Below are positions 9,852-19,227 of a DNA stretch of 64,000 nucleotides, in pieces. Made by a program: the position numbers and the translations under genes. Under the pieces are notes generated by a model, which saw nothing but the letters and a program-made list of their open reading frames with translations, was not told where the DNA came from and did no database searches. The DNA is from DATBVX01 sp963724625. GTDB lineage: Bacteria; Pseudomonadota; Gammaproteobacteria; Steroidobacterales; Steroidobacteraceae. The DNA lies in assembly GCA_963724625.1 (NCBI GenBank), contig CAVRVO010000017.1:248001-312000 (forward strand), written 5' to 3'. Every line of letters starts with the position of its first letter. Within the stretch, counting starts at the first letter, position 1.

Positions 9852-11498
9852 CGAGCGCGGCAATCCAGTCCCGGAATCGTCGCTTCGCACTGCTCGCCGC
9901 CCTCCTGGCATTCGCCCTGTCCTGGTTCGTCCTGCTCGGCCACCATGCCCTGTTCAATCCGGACGAGGGACGCTACGCGGAAATTCCACGTGAGATGCTC
10001 GCATCCGGCAACTGGCTGGTGCCGAGGCTCAACGACCTGGTCTACATCGAAAAGCCGCCGTTGCAGTACTGGGCCACCGCGGTGAGCTATGCCGTGTTCG
10101 GGACCAGCGACTGGTCGGCACGCTTCTACACGGGCCTGTGTGGATTTCTCACCGTGTTGATCAGCGCCGGGCTGGCGTGGCGCATCTGGGGCACCACGAC
10201 TGCATGGCGCGCTGGAATCATTTCGGGAAGCTCGCTGCTCACCGTCCTGATGGCGCACCAGCTCACCCTCGACATGAGCCTCACGCTCTTCACGACGCTG
10301 ATGCTCGCGGCATTCTGCATCGCTCACGACTCACGCACCGCCGATTCCATGCGCAGGCGCTGGATGTGGCTCGCATGGGCTGCTGCCGCGGGGGCGTTTC
10401 TGACCAAGGGGCTGGTGGCCCTGGTCCTGCCGGCATTGACGCTCATCGCCTATTCGATCGTGCAACGGCACTGGTCGATCTGGCGTCGGCTTTCGATTGG
10501 AAGCGGCCTCGCGCTGTTCCTGTTGCTGACCCTGCCCTGGATGCTGCTCATGCAGCGCGCAGTGCCACAGTTCTTCGACTTCTTCATCGTGCGCGAGCAT
10601 TTCGCGCGCTATCTCACGATGGTGTCGGATCGCTACCAGCCGTGGTGGTTCTTTCTCGGGATATTCATCGCGGGCTCCTTGCCGTGGACGCTACCGGCGG
10701 TGCGCGCCCTGCTGACAGGCTGGCGTCGCTCGTCGGCCGAAGGCTTCGATGTGCGACGGTTCCTCTGGATCTGGAGCGTGACTGTCCTCGTGTTCTTTTC
10801 CGCCTCGGACTCAAAACTCGTTCCCTACATCCTGCCGATGTTTCCCTCGGTGGCGGTGTTGATGGCAACGATCGAGGAAACACGGCTGCGTCGCGATCTG
10901 CGCCAGACGGGCGTACTGCTCCTGGTGATAGGGGCGACTTTCCTTACTCTCGCGGTACTGACGCCACGATTGGTGCCGGCAACACCGCGCGGCGAGCTCT
11001 TCTTCGATCTGCGCCCGGTATTGTTCGCCGACGCTGTGATTGCCCTGATCGGCGGTTTGCTCGCCACACGCAAGGACGACAGCCTGCGACTGGCTGCTAT
11101 TGTTGGTGCGACCGGCTATCTTTGCGCCGCGGCGCTCCTGTGGGGCGCGCGGGCGGTGGACACGGTCTATTCGGGCGAATCGCTCGCCACCCAGTTGCCG
11201 CCTGCCCTCTACCGGGACGTACCGATGTTCAGCGTTCGCACCTACGACCAGTCCTTGCCGTTCTACCTGCGCCGCACGATGACGCTCGTCGACGAGAAGG
11301 GCGAACTCGCCTTCGGCCTCGAGTTCGAGCCGCACAAGGGAATACCGAACCTCGAGGCCTTCGAATCGCGACTGGCGCGACCTGTCACAGGCGCTTGCAG
11401 TCGTCGAACCGAAGACCTACGCGCTATTGCAGCAGCACGGGGTACCGATGGTGGTGCGGGCCCGCGACCTGCGCCGCCTGGTCGTGAGCCGACAATGA
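9848..11498 (+). pseudogene. arnT: Ara4N lipid A transferase ArnT (GT83), frameshifted near its C-terminus
   Basis: ArnT is an inner-membrane glycosyltransferase that moves L-Ara4N from undecaprenyl phosphate to lipid A phosphates, lowering affinity for polymyxin and cationic peptides. The first periplasmic loop has FNPDEGRYAEIPREM with the acidic pair needed by GT83/PMT enzymes, followed by about ten hydrophobic helices and a periplasmic domain. Near 11369-11370 one surplus base shifts the frame. Dropping it gives FES-DWRDLSQALAVVE, a credible C-terminus ending at the TGA of 11496-11498, 549 residues in all. Without correction the frame runs on into arnE and mimics a fusion. Confidence 0.87.
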
Positions 11499-11875
11499 GC
11501 GCTATCACCTGGCTGCTGTTGCTCGGTGGTGTGTTGCTCAATGCCGCAGCACAACTGCTGCTCAAGGCGGCAACGCGCACCAGTGGCGCACTGGTATCCG
11601 ATGCCGGAAACGTCTCCTGGAGCGCGGCCGAAGGATTGCTGCGCACCGCCCCACTGTGGGCGGGCCTCGCGTGCTATGGCGTCAGCGTACTGCTATGGCT
11701 CGGCGCCTTGTCGCGCGTGCCGGTGAGCATTGCGTACCCCATGCTCTCGATTGGCTATGTCGTCAATGCCTTCGCAGCCGCGATCCTGTTCGGCGAAGCG
11801 CTGACGGTCGCAAAGATGAGCGGCATCCTGCTGATCGTTGCCGGCGTGGTGGTTCTCGCTCGGGCTGCACCATGA
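11495..11875 (+). CDS. arnE: Small EmrE-like flippase subunit ArnE
   Basis: ArnE-type proteins are four-helix membrane proteins of the small multidrug resistance/EamA fold, thought to flip undecaprenyl-phosphate-L-Ara4N across the inner membrane. The 126 residues contain four hydrophobic stretches, and VSIAYPMLSIGYVVNAFAAA is the family signature. The ATG at 11495 overlaps the corrected arnT stop (ATGA), as do its own stop and the arnB start. In enterobacteria ArnE works with ArnF; no second small subunit is present in this operon, so this protein may work as a homodimer or with an unlinked partner. Confidence 0.85.
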   Translation: MSAITWLLLLGGVLLNAAAQLLLKAATRTSGALVSDAGNVSWSAAEGLLRTAPLWAGLACYGVSVLLWLGALSRVPVSIAYPMLSIGYVVNAFAAAILFGEALTVAKMSGILLIVAGVVVLARAAP

Positions 11876-12996
11876 AGGACTACCTGCCCTTCACCCGGCC
11901 AGTGATCGACGAGCAGACCATCGCCGGCGTTGCAGACGTGTTGCGCTCCGGTTGGATCACGACCGGGCCGCAGGTGACGCGCTTCGAAGGCGAACTCGCC
12001 ACGTATCTCGGCGGCAGCCGGCAGGTTCGATCGTTTACCTCAGCCACAGGCGCACTCGAGGTGGCGCTCGTCGCCGCCGGGATCGGTCCGGGCGACGAAG
12101 TGATCGTTCCGGCCATGAGCTTCGCGGCCTCCGCGAACGTCGTGGTGCGCGTCGGCGCAGTGCCGGTGTTCGTCGATGTGGGACTGCGCAACCGCAATAT
12201 CGAGGTGGCTCAGATCGAAGCGGCGCTGACGCCGCGCACGCGCGCCATCATGCCGGTGCATTTCGCCGGCCTGTCAGCGGATCTCGATGCCGTATACGCA
12301 CTCGCCTCGCGCCACCGCCTGCGCGTGATCGAGGATGCGGCGCATGCCATCGGCTCCGCGTGGCGCGGCCGCAGGATCGGGTCGTTCGGCGACCTCGTCT
12401 GTTTCAGCTTCCATCCCAACAAGAACATCACCACCATCGAGGGTGGCGCGCTCGTGACCGCCGATGCGGAGGTGCTCGCAGCGGTCGAGCAACTTCGCTT
12501 TCATGGCATCCAGCGCAACGCGGACGGCGAGCTCGACGTGGTGCGCGCCGGCGGCAAGTACAATTTCTCCGACGTCTCGGCCTGCATCGGGATCGCGCAA
12601 CTCGCGCAGCTCGAGACCTTCAATCGCCGCCGTCGTGAGCTCGCAGCGCGCTACTTCGAGTTGCTCGAGGAGCAGGATGGCCTGCTCCTGCCGGAGCGGG
12701 GCGATCAGGATCATTCCTGGCACATCTTCACCGTGCTGATCGACTACGCACGCTTTGGCTACACGCGGCCGCGCCTGCAGCGGGCGCTGCATGAGCAGGG
12801 CATCGGTAGCGGTGTCCACTATCCCAGCATTCCGGCGCTGACCTTTTATCGACAGCTCGGCTACGTGCCGGAACAGTGGCCGAACGCACTGCGCATCGGC
12901 CGCGAGACGCTCACCTTGCCACTCTTCCCCGGCATGCGTGATGAGGACGTGGAGCGTGTTGTGAAAACGCTGTGGAGCACGCTGCGCCGCGATTGA
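11872..12996 (+). CDS. arnB: UDP-L-Ara4O aminotransferase
   Basis: This PLP-dependent DegT/DnrJ/EryC1-family enzyme aminates the 4-keto sugar with glutamate to form UDP-L-Ara4N. It has 374 residues. SATGALEVALVAAGIGPGDE lies near the phosphate-binding loop, VIEDAAHAIGS carries the Asp that contacts the pyridine nitrogen, and FSFHPNKNITTIEGG holds the PLP-binding Lys. GVHYPSIPALTFYRQLGY is the family C-terminal signature. The start overlaps arnE by 4 bases. In enterobacteria arnB opens the operon; here it closes it. Confidence 0.93.
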   Translation: MKDYLPFTRPVIDEQTIAGVADVLRSGWITTGPQVTRFEGELATYLGGSRQVRSFTSATGALEVALVAAGIGPGDEVIVPAMSFAASANVVVRVGAVPVFVDVGLRNRNIEVAQIEAALTPRTRAIMPVHFAGLSADLDAVYALASRHRLRVIEDAAHAIGSAWRGRRIGSFGDLVCFSFHPNKNITTIEGGALVTADAEVLAAVEQLRFHGIQRNADGELDVVRAGGKYNFSDVSACIGIAQLAQLETFNRRRRELAARYFELLEEQDGLLLPERGDQDHSWHIFTVLIDYARFGYTRPRLQRALHEQGIGSGVHYPSIPALTFYRQLGYVPEQWPNALRIGRETLTLPLFPGMRDEDVERVVKTLWSTLRRD

Positions 12997-13061
12997 TCCG
13001 GACGTGAAGTGCCGTCTCACGCTGTGCGAGGCGCTGCGTGTCGCAGTGACCGCTCCAGCGG

Positions 13062-14735
13062 ATGAATTCCCTGAGACACGCAACCCGTTCATGTCTGCCG
13101 GCGCTGATCGCTCTGCTCGTCTGCGGTACCGCCGCGGCCGGCACTGCCATTGAAGCGCCCCCGCCGCCGTCTGCCGGACCGACGCAACTTCCCTCGGATG
13201 CCGAGCTCGAAGGCGCCGGCGCGACGTTCGGCGAGATCAGGATTGTGAACCAGAATATTTTCGATCTGGAGGATCCCAAGGAAGACACGGCCCTCTTCCG
13301 CCTCGCCAACCGGCTGCACATCAAGACACGCCCGGAAGTCATCCAGCGCCAGCTCCTGTTCAGCAGCGGCGATCGATACTCGAAGCGGCTCATGGAGGAA
13401 TCCGAACGGCTGTTGCGATCGGCGCGCTACCTCTACGACGCCTCGATCCGGCCCGTTGCGTATCACGACGGCCAGGTCGACGTCGAAGTCATCACGCGCG
13501 ATGTGTGGACACTCAATCCGGGCATTTCGTTTGGCCGGCATGGCGGGAAAAACACCGCCGGGATCGAACTCGAGGAGCTGAACCTACTGGGCCGGGGACA
13601 ATCCATTTCCGCCTCCCACAAGTCGGGCATCGATCGCGATGAGAACCTGCTCGAGTTCAAGGACGCGAATCTCGCTGGAAGCCGCATCAACTTGCAGGCG
13701 AGCTATGCGAACAACAGCGACGGCTTGCGCCACGAGCTGCTCGTCGACCGGCCCTTCTACTCGCTCGATACGCGGCGTGCCGGAGGAATCGCTCTTGCCG
13801 ATGATGAGCGCGTCGATTCGCTCTATGACCTGGGCGAAATCGTCAACGAGTTCAGCGAACACCGCCGGTTCGCCGACCTCTATGCGGGCACGTCACCGGG
13901 ACTGCAGGACGGTTGGGCGCGTCGCCTGACATTCGGTTTCACTTTCGACGAGCGGCAGTTCCAGGCGCTGCCCGCGGCCGGAGCCACGACCCTCGTGCCC
14001 GAGAATCGCAAGCTCGTCTATCCGTGGGTCGGCTTCGACCTGGTCGAAGACAGCTACCGCAAGCTCAAGAACCACGATGAGATCGAACGTACCGAGGATT
14101 TCTTCCTCGGCACGCGCGTCACCGGACGCCTGGGATTCAGTGATCCGGCATTCGGCGCGGATCGGAGCGCCGTGGTATTCGCTGCTACCGCAGGCTATGG
14201 CATGTCACCGACACCGGCCTCGACGCTCCTGTATGCCGGCGCGCTTCATGGCCGCTATGAGGACGGCGAGGCTGACAACACCGTACTGGACGCGGCGATT
14301 CGCTACTACGTGCAGCAGTCGCGCAACTGGCTGTTCTTCACGACGCTGCAGGGCACGGCCGGTCACAACCTCGACCTCGACAACCAGATCCTGCTCGGCG
14401 GCGATAATGGACTGCGTGGTTACCCGCTTCGCTACCAGGGCGGAGAAGCGCGTGCGCTGCTCACCGTGGAGCAGCGCTACTTCACTGACTGGTATCCGTT
14501 TCGCCTGTTCCGCGTAGGTGCAGCGGCATTCATCGACATGGGTCGCACCTGGGGCGAGGCGCCGTTTAATACTCCGAGCCTGGGGCTGCTGAAGGACATT
14601 GGCATCGGCCTGCGTCTCGGGAGCAGCCGCTCCGGACTCGGCAATATCATTCACATCGATCTGGCGTTTCCACTCGACGGCGATCCGTCGATCAGCAAAG
14701 TGCAACTCCTCGTGGAAACCAAAGAGCGCTTCTGA
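13062..14735 (+). CDS. Omp85/BamA-family outer-membrane protein with a single POTRA-like domain
   Basis: The 557 residues begin with a signal peptide (about 1-26, ending CGTAAA), then a Pro-rich linker. One POTRA-like unit follows (about 55-140, including TRPEVIQRQLLFSSGDRYSK). The rest is a beta barrel with alternating aromatic strands. LLGGDNGLRGYPLRYQGG contains the conserved RG-[YF] loop motif of Omp85 proteins, and the chain ends in Phe, as outer-membrane barrels usually do. At this length and with one POTRA it is neither BamA (five) nor TamA (three). It lies 65 bases after arnB, but a role in the arn pathway is not evident. Confidence 0.78.
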   Translation: MNSLRHATRSCLPALIALLVCGTAAAGTAIEAPPPPSAGPTQLPSDAELEGAGATFGEIRIVNQNIFDLEDPKEDTALFRLANRLHIKTRPEVIQRQLLFSSGDRYSKRLMEESERLLRSARYLYDASIRPVAYHDGQVDVEVITRDVWTLNPGISFGRHGGKNTAGIELEELNLLGRGQSISASHKSGIDRDENLLEFKDANLAGSRINLQASYANNSDGLRHELLVDRPFYSLDTRRAGGIALADDERVDSLYDLGEIVNEFSEHRRFADLYAGTSPGLQDGWARRLTFGFTFDERQFQALPAAGATTLVPENRKLVYPWVGFDLVEDSYRKLKNHDEIERTEDFFLGTRVTGRLGFSDPAFGADRSAVVFAATAGYGMSPTPASTLLYAGALHGRYEDGEADNTVLDAAIRYYVQQSRNWLFFTTLQGTAGHNLDLDNQILLGGDNGLRGYPLRYQGGEARALLTVEQRYFTDWYPFRLFRVGAAAFIDMGRTWGEAPFNTPSLGLLKDIGIGLRLGSSRSGLGNIIHIDLAFPLDGDPSISKVQLLVETKERF

Positions 14736-14746
14736 CCCCCGCTCGC

Positions 14747-15461
14747 CTAGCTCGACTTCTTCGTTGCAACCACCGAGAACTTCACCTTCATCTGGTCCTG
14801 CACCTGAAGTGCGCCGCCGAGCACGCTGAAGGGTTTGAGGCCGAGCTCTGACTGCTTGACTGAAAATTCTCCGCGTCGCCGTGAGGTGATCGCCTTCGTA
14901 CTTCACCGCCACCGGAACCTGGATATCGTGTTCCTGGTCCTTGAGCTTCACCCTGACCGTCGCCTGCATCGCTTCGCGCGTGCCTTCGATTCTCGTCGAG
15001 CTCAGCTCGACGCCGGGATAGTGCTCGCCGTCAAGGAGCGACTCCCCCAGCAGGTTCTTGCGCGTCCCCTCTTTCGCGGAGTCGGACACTTCGGCCTTGA
15101 AATCCTCGCCCTCCTGCTGGCGCAGGTCCGCTTCGTCGATCTCGAGCAGTGTCACCGGCATCACCAGGTCGAAGGCGCAGTGAGAAACGTCATCGTGCAC
15201 ATAGACGACGCCGGTGAGATTGTGAGAAGCAATCACGTGGTTGTGGCCCGCTGCCGAAAACGCGCCGCCCTTGTAGACCAGAATGCGTACCAGCGATTCT
15301 TCGGGGCGGACCTGGTAGAGCGTCGCACCCTTGATGTCACGTGCGGGGATGCCGGTCGTCGGCACTTGCCCGGCCGGGACCTCGGGGCGTTGCGCCGTGG
15401 GGCAGCCCAGCAGCGGTGCGCACAGGGCAATGATCGCGATCGAGCGAAGCAGGCGGATCAT
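14747..15461 (-). pseudogene. YceI-domain lipoprotein, frameshifted near its C-terminus
   Basis: YceI proteins are periplasmic lipocalin-like barrels that bind isoprenoid lipids. The N-terminus is a lipoprotein signal with lipobox LLGC at about residue 20. The domain starts around YQVRPEESLVRILVYKGGAF and includes AAGHNHVI. The frame breaks near 14868-14876. Dropping one base gives HLTATGEFSVKQSELGLKPF and a C-terminus ending SVVATKKSS with a stop at 14747. Uncorrected, the frame runs on antisense through the barrel gene. The gene is convergent with the Omp85 gene, 11 bases apart, and divergent from cytochrome b561. Confidence 0.75.
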
Positions 15462-15541
15462 GGTTCACCGTATATTATGCGGACACGCTCCGGAGCAAGT
15501 CCCCTGAGACTTGCAGATCCAATTCCCACCATGGAGAGCCC

Positions 15542-16102
15542 ATGCAGTTTCGCAATACAGTGACTCGATGGGGCGCAGTCTCTCAGACGTTTCACTGGGT
15601 GATCGTGGTGCTGATCATCGTGCAGTTCGTGCTGGCGAGGATCGAGCATCACCTGCCCCTGGGGCTGGAAAAATTTGCAGTCCTCGCCCGGCACAAGTCC
15701 ATCGGCATCACCATCCTGGCGCTCGCCACGTTGCGACTCCTGTGGCGCTGGATGAATCCCGTTCCGCCGCTGCCGGATACCCTCAAGCCCTACGAGCGTG
15801 TGCTGTCGCACGTCTCACACTTCGGCCTGTATTTCTTCCTGTTCGCGATGCCGATCACCGGCTGGATGCTGTCGACCGCTTCCAACTTTCCGGTGAGCTA
15901 TTTCGGCTTATTTACGCTGCCGAACCTCATGACGCCGGACAAGGAGACGGCCGACGTGATGCACGAGGTGCACGAGACGCTGTTCAAGATCCTGGTGGCG
16001 TTCGCGGTGTTGCACATCGCCGCGGCACTTAAACACCATTTTGTGCTCAAAGACGACGTGTTGCGGCGCATGTTGCCGTTTTCATCCCGAACGCCGAGGT
16101 GA
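15542..16102 (+). CDS. Cytochrome b561 (YceJ/CybB-like)
   Basis: This is a 186-residue diheme membrane cytochrome of the Ni/Fe-hydrogenase-cytochrome-b-like family that moves electrons between quinone and the periplasm. Four hydrophobic helices are visible, with histidines placed for heme ligation: SQTFHWVIV (helix 1), LARHKSIGI (helix 2), HVSHFGLYFFLF (helix 3) and VHETLFKILVAFAVLHIAAA (helix 4). GGAG lies about 7 bases before ATG 15542. It sits 3 bases ahead of a YceI-family gene, the same pairing as yceJ-yceI in Escherichia coli. Confidence 0.88.
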   Translation: MQFRNTVTRWGAVSQTFHWVIVVLIIVQFVLARIEHHLPLGLEKFAVLARHKSIGITILALATLRLLWRWMNPVPPLPDTLKPYERVLSHVSHFGLYFFLFAMPITGWMLSTASNFPVSYFGLFTLPNLMTPDKETADVMHEVHETLFKILVAFAVLHIAAALKHHFVLKDDVLRRMLPFSSRTPR

Positions 16103-16105
16103 TCA

Positions 16106-16826
16106 ATGCGTAGAACGCACGCCACTCTCTCTTTGGTGCTTTGCTCCACGATGGTGCTGGCCTGCGGTCCTGCGCAGGGCCCCTCGCCAGCCGAGGCCGC
16201 AACGCAGACTCCCGCCGCTGCAGCGGTGACTCCGGTGCTCGAAGCGACTCCCGTGCTGGCGGCGACTCCAGCGCCGGCAACGCCTCCGGCGGCCGCGACG
16301 ACTCCCACGCCGGCGCCACGCACTACGCGGTGGACCCGGCCAAGAGCTGGCTGGGCTTTACAGCAAAGCAGAGCGGCGGCGATGTCGATGCCCGGTTCGA
16401 CAAATTCTCGGCACAGATTCTCATTCGAAGACGCCAATCTTGCGACCAGCCATTTCGATGTCCAGGTCACGACGCAATCGGTGAACTCACAGGACAGCGA
16501 TCGCGATACGGTGCTGCGCGACAAGGATCTCTTCGACTCGACGAAGTACCCGACGGCCCATTTCGTCACGTCCGCCTTCACACGCAAGGCCGCGGGCCAG
16601 TACGAGGCAACGGGCAAGCTCACGATCCGCGATGTGACGCACGAGATCCGACCTGCCATTCACGTTCCAGAGCGCGCAGGAGGCTGGCAAGCCCGTCGCC
16701 TGGTTCAAGGGCGGCGTGACGGTCAATCGGCTCGATTACGGTGTCGGCCAGGGCGACTGGAAGGACACCTCGGTCGTCGCCAACGAAGTGAGAGTCAGGT
16801 TCGAGTTGCGCCTGCTGCCGAAATGA
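16106..16826 (+). pseudogene. YceI-domain lipoprotein with three frame breaks
   Basis: The gene starts at ATG 16106 (AGGTGA upstream) with a lipoprotein signal ending MVLAC, then a Pro/Ala/Thr linker. The YceI domain is spread over frames. HYAVDPAKSWLGFTAKQSGG is reached after a missing base near 16300-16320. FSFEDANLATSHFDVQVTTQ is reached after a surplus base near 16415-16421. DLPFTFQSAQEAGKPVAWFK is reached after a surplus base near 16648-16650, and the gene ends ELRLLPK at 16826. Read this way a complete YceI domain results. Three lesions within 350 bases, with no other sign of decay, suggest sequencing error. Confidence 0.72.
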
Positions 16827-16848
16827 GTCCCGCCAAAGCGGCCGCTCG

Positions 16849-19011
16849 ATGACGCAAGCGTTCGACGACGTCGGCGAATGCGTCGATGCGGCTTTGCGCC
16901 GTCTCGGCGGCCGCATCGTGCTGGCGCTGCCTCTCGCGCTCGGCAAGCCCAACCCGCTGGTGAACGAGTTCTATCGGCGCGCGGTTCGCGATCCGAAGAT
17001 CGAGCTGCGCATTTTCACGGCGCTGAGCCTGCGCAAGCCTTCCGCCAGCAATGAGCTCGAGCGCCGCTTCCTCGAGCCGTTTGTGGCGCGCGTCTTCGGT
17101 AACTATCCGGAACTCGACTACGTCGCTGCTGTGCGCGCCGGAACGTTACCCTCCAATATCGAGGTGGTCGAATTCTTCCTGGAACCCGGGGCGTATCTCA
17201 ATGCGCCCTACGCCCAGCAGCACTACGTCAGCGCGAACTACACCCACGTCGGTGCCGAAGTCCTGCGTCGCGGTGTCAACGTCATCGCTCATCTGGTCGC
17301 AAGGCGCACGGTCGAAAACCGGACGAGCCTCAGCCTGAGCTGCAATCCGGACGTAACGCTGGACCTGCTGCCACATCTACGGCGTGCCCGGCATGCGGGT
17401 CACGACATGCTTGCGATCGGCGAGGTCCACCGCCAGCTACCCTTCATGTTCGGAGATGCAGAGGTGGCGGAGAGTGAGTTCGACTACCTTCTCGATCATG
17501 TCCGCTATGACTTCGACCTGTTCTGCCCGCCCAATCTGCCACTCAGTACCCTCGACTACGCGATTGCGATGCATGCCAGCGCCCTGGTGCGCGATGGCGG
17601 CACGCTGCAGATCGGCATCGGTGAGCTCGGCGATGCAATCGTGTACTGCCTGCAACTGCGTCATCGTCAGAACGCGACCTGGCGACAGGTGCTCGATGAC
17701 GGTGCAATCCTCGCGCGCTCTGCTCCCGCCATCGAGGAGATCGGCGGCACCGGGCCATTTCAACAGGGTCTTTATGGTTGTTCGGAAATGTTCGTCGACG
17801 GGTACCTCGACCTGTATCGCTCCGGCATCCTCAAGCGGCGTGTGTTTCCGCAGCTGCAACTGCAGCGCCTGCTCAATGCGGGCACGATCGGCGAACGCGT
17901 CACGCCGGAACTGCTGGAGCAGCTGGTGGCAGCGGGCTTGCCGAGTCGGCTGAGCGCCGGCGATTTTGCGACGCTTCAGCATGTCGGCGTTTTCAACCAG
18001 GAGTGCAGGTTTGCCGACGGACGCATCGGCTTGCCGTCAGGAAAATGGGTCGAAGCGGATCTCGGCGATCCCGAAGTGCGCCGGGAACTCGCCACATCAG
18101 GCCTCGGCGTTCGCCTGCGCAACGGTGCGCTGTTACACGGCGGTTTCTTTCTCGGCCCGAAGGGATTCTACGCAGCGTTGCGCGATCTGCCGGAAGGCGA
18201 GCGGCGCCAGTTCAACATGACGAGCGTCGGCTTCATCAATCAGCTGTACGGGCAAGACATGGCATTGCGCGTCGAGCAACGCCAGCATGCCCGCTTCATC
18301 AATACGGCGATGATGATGACGCTGACCGGGGCCGCGATATCCGACGGCCTGGCGGATGGCAGAGTGGTGAGCGGTGTCGGAGGTCAATACAACTTCGTAG
18401 CGATGGCGCATGCGTTGCCCGGCGCGCATTCGGTGCTTTGTGTGCGCAGTACGCGCACCCGCGCCGGCCGAACCGTTTCCAACATCGTGTGGAACTACGG
18501 TCACTGCACCATCCCGCGCCACCTGCGCGACGTCGTGATCACCGAATACGGCATCGCGACGATTCGAGGCCGCGAGGATCGGGAAGTGATCGCGGCACTC
18601 ATCAACATCGCGGACTCGCGCTTCCAGGAGGAGCTGCTGCGCCAGGCGCAGGCCGCAGGGAAGTTATCTCGCGACTATCGCATTCCCGACCTGTATCGAA
18701 ACAATACGCCCGCATCGCTCGACAGGATGCTGGCTGCCCAGCGTCGCGCCGGGCTTTTTTCTGACTACCCGTTCGGCACCGACTTCACCAGCGAGGAGAT
18801 CGTGCTCGCGAAAGCGCTCGGACGTCTGCGCGAGCGCACCGGCACCCTGAAGGGGAAAGCAGGCTCGATCGCGGCGGCACTGCTCCGCGGGGGAGTTCCG
18901 GCCGCGCTGCGTCCGTTTCTGTCCAGGCTGCAGCTCGACCGTCCCGGGAGCGTTCAGGAATTGCTCTGGCAACGGCTGGTTGCGCTGGAACTTCGCGATC
19001 TCGTGCACTGA
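16849..19011 (+). CDS. Acetyl-CoA hydrolase/transferase family protein
   Basis: This 720-residue protein belongs to the class I acetyl-CoA hydrolase / 4-hydroxybutyrate CoA-transferase family. These enzymes hydrolyse acyl-CoA or move CoA between carboxylic acids through a glutamyl-CoA intermediate. Recognisable segments are NIEVVEFFLEPGAYLNAP, IGIGELGDAIVY, SGVGGQYNF (the GxGGQxxF motif) and VITEYGIATIRGRED. It is longer than the 430-500 residues of simple hydrolases, as in the long subgroup of proteobacterial members, with an extra C-terminal helical part after about 640. Acetyl-CoA synthetase lies 4 kb away. The exact substrate is not determinable. Confidence 0.8.
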   Translation: MTQAFDDVGECVDAALRRLGGRIVLALPLALGKPNPLVNEFYRRAVRDPKIELRIFTALSLRKPSASNELERRFLEPFVARVFGNYPELDYVAAVRAGTLPSNIEVVEFFLEPGAYLNAPYAQQHYVSANYTHVGAEVLRRGVNVIAHLVARRTVENRTSLSLSCNPDVTLDLLPHLRRARHAGHDMLAIGEVHRQLPFMFGDAEVAESEFDYLLDHVRYDFDLFCPPNLPLSTLDYAIAMHASALVRDGGTLQIGIGELGDAIVYCLQLRHRQNATWRQVLDDGAILARSAPAIEEIGGTGPFQQGLYGCSEMFVDGYLDLYRSGILKRRVFPQLQLQRLLNAGTIGERVTPELLEQLVAAGLPSRLSAGDFATLQHVGVFNQECRFADGRIGLPSGKWVEADLGDPEVRRELATSGLGVRLRNGALLHGGFFLGPKGFYAALRDLPEGERRQFNMTSVGFINQLYGQDMALRVEQRQHARFINTAMMMTLTGAAISDGLADGRVVSGVGGQYNFVAMAHALPGAHSVLCVRSTRTRAGRTVSNIVWNYGHCTIPRHLRDVVITEYGIATIRGREDREVIAALINIADSRFQEELLRQAQAAGKLSRDYRIPDLYRNNTPASLDRMLAAQRRAGLFSDYPFGTDFTSEEIVLAKALGRLRERTGTLKGKAGSIAAALLRGGVPAALRPFLSRLQLDRPGSVQELLWQRLVALELRDLVH

Positions 19012-19227
19012 CCTCCCGCAGGCCGTCATCTGTGCGTCACACAGGTGCCACGAGGATTTCATCCCCCGCATCCAAGCTGGCGTGGGCATGGCGGTGCTCA
19101 AGAAGAAGCCGGCCGCCGCCTTCAGGCCGAGGCGATGAGGCAGTCATCAACCCGGTCGGGTAGCAAGGACGGATGCGGTAAGTCCTCACGCTCTCCGGCC
19201 TGAAGGAATCCCGGCGCGGTGCCGTAA

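Noticed and set aside
9848..11875. A 675-residue ArnT-ArnE fusion protein
   Set aside because: Explained by one surplus base near 11369; corrected frames give a normal ArnT end and an ATGA joint to ArnE.
19012..19227. Possible ncRNA or riboswitch in the 216-base gap between convergent genes
   Set aside because: The gap is downstream of both genes and I could not draw a stable conserved fold or find a riboswitch core.
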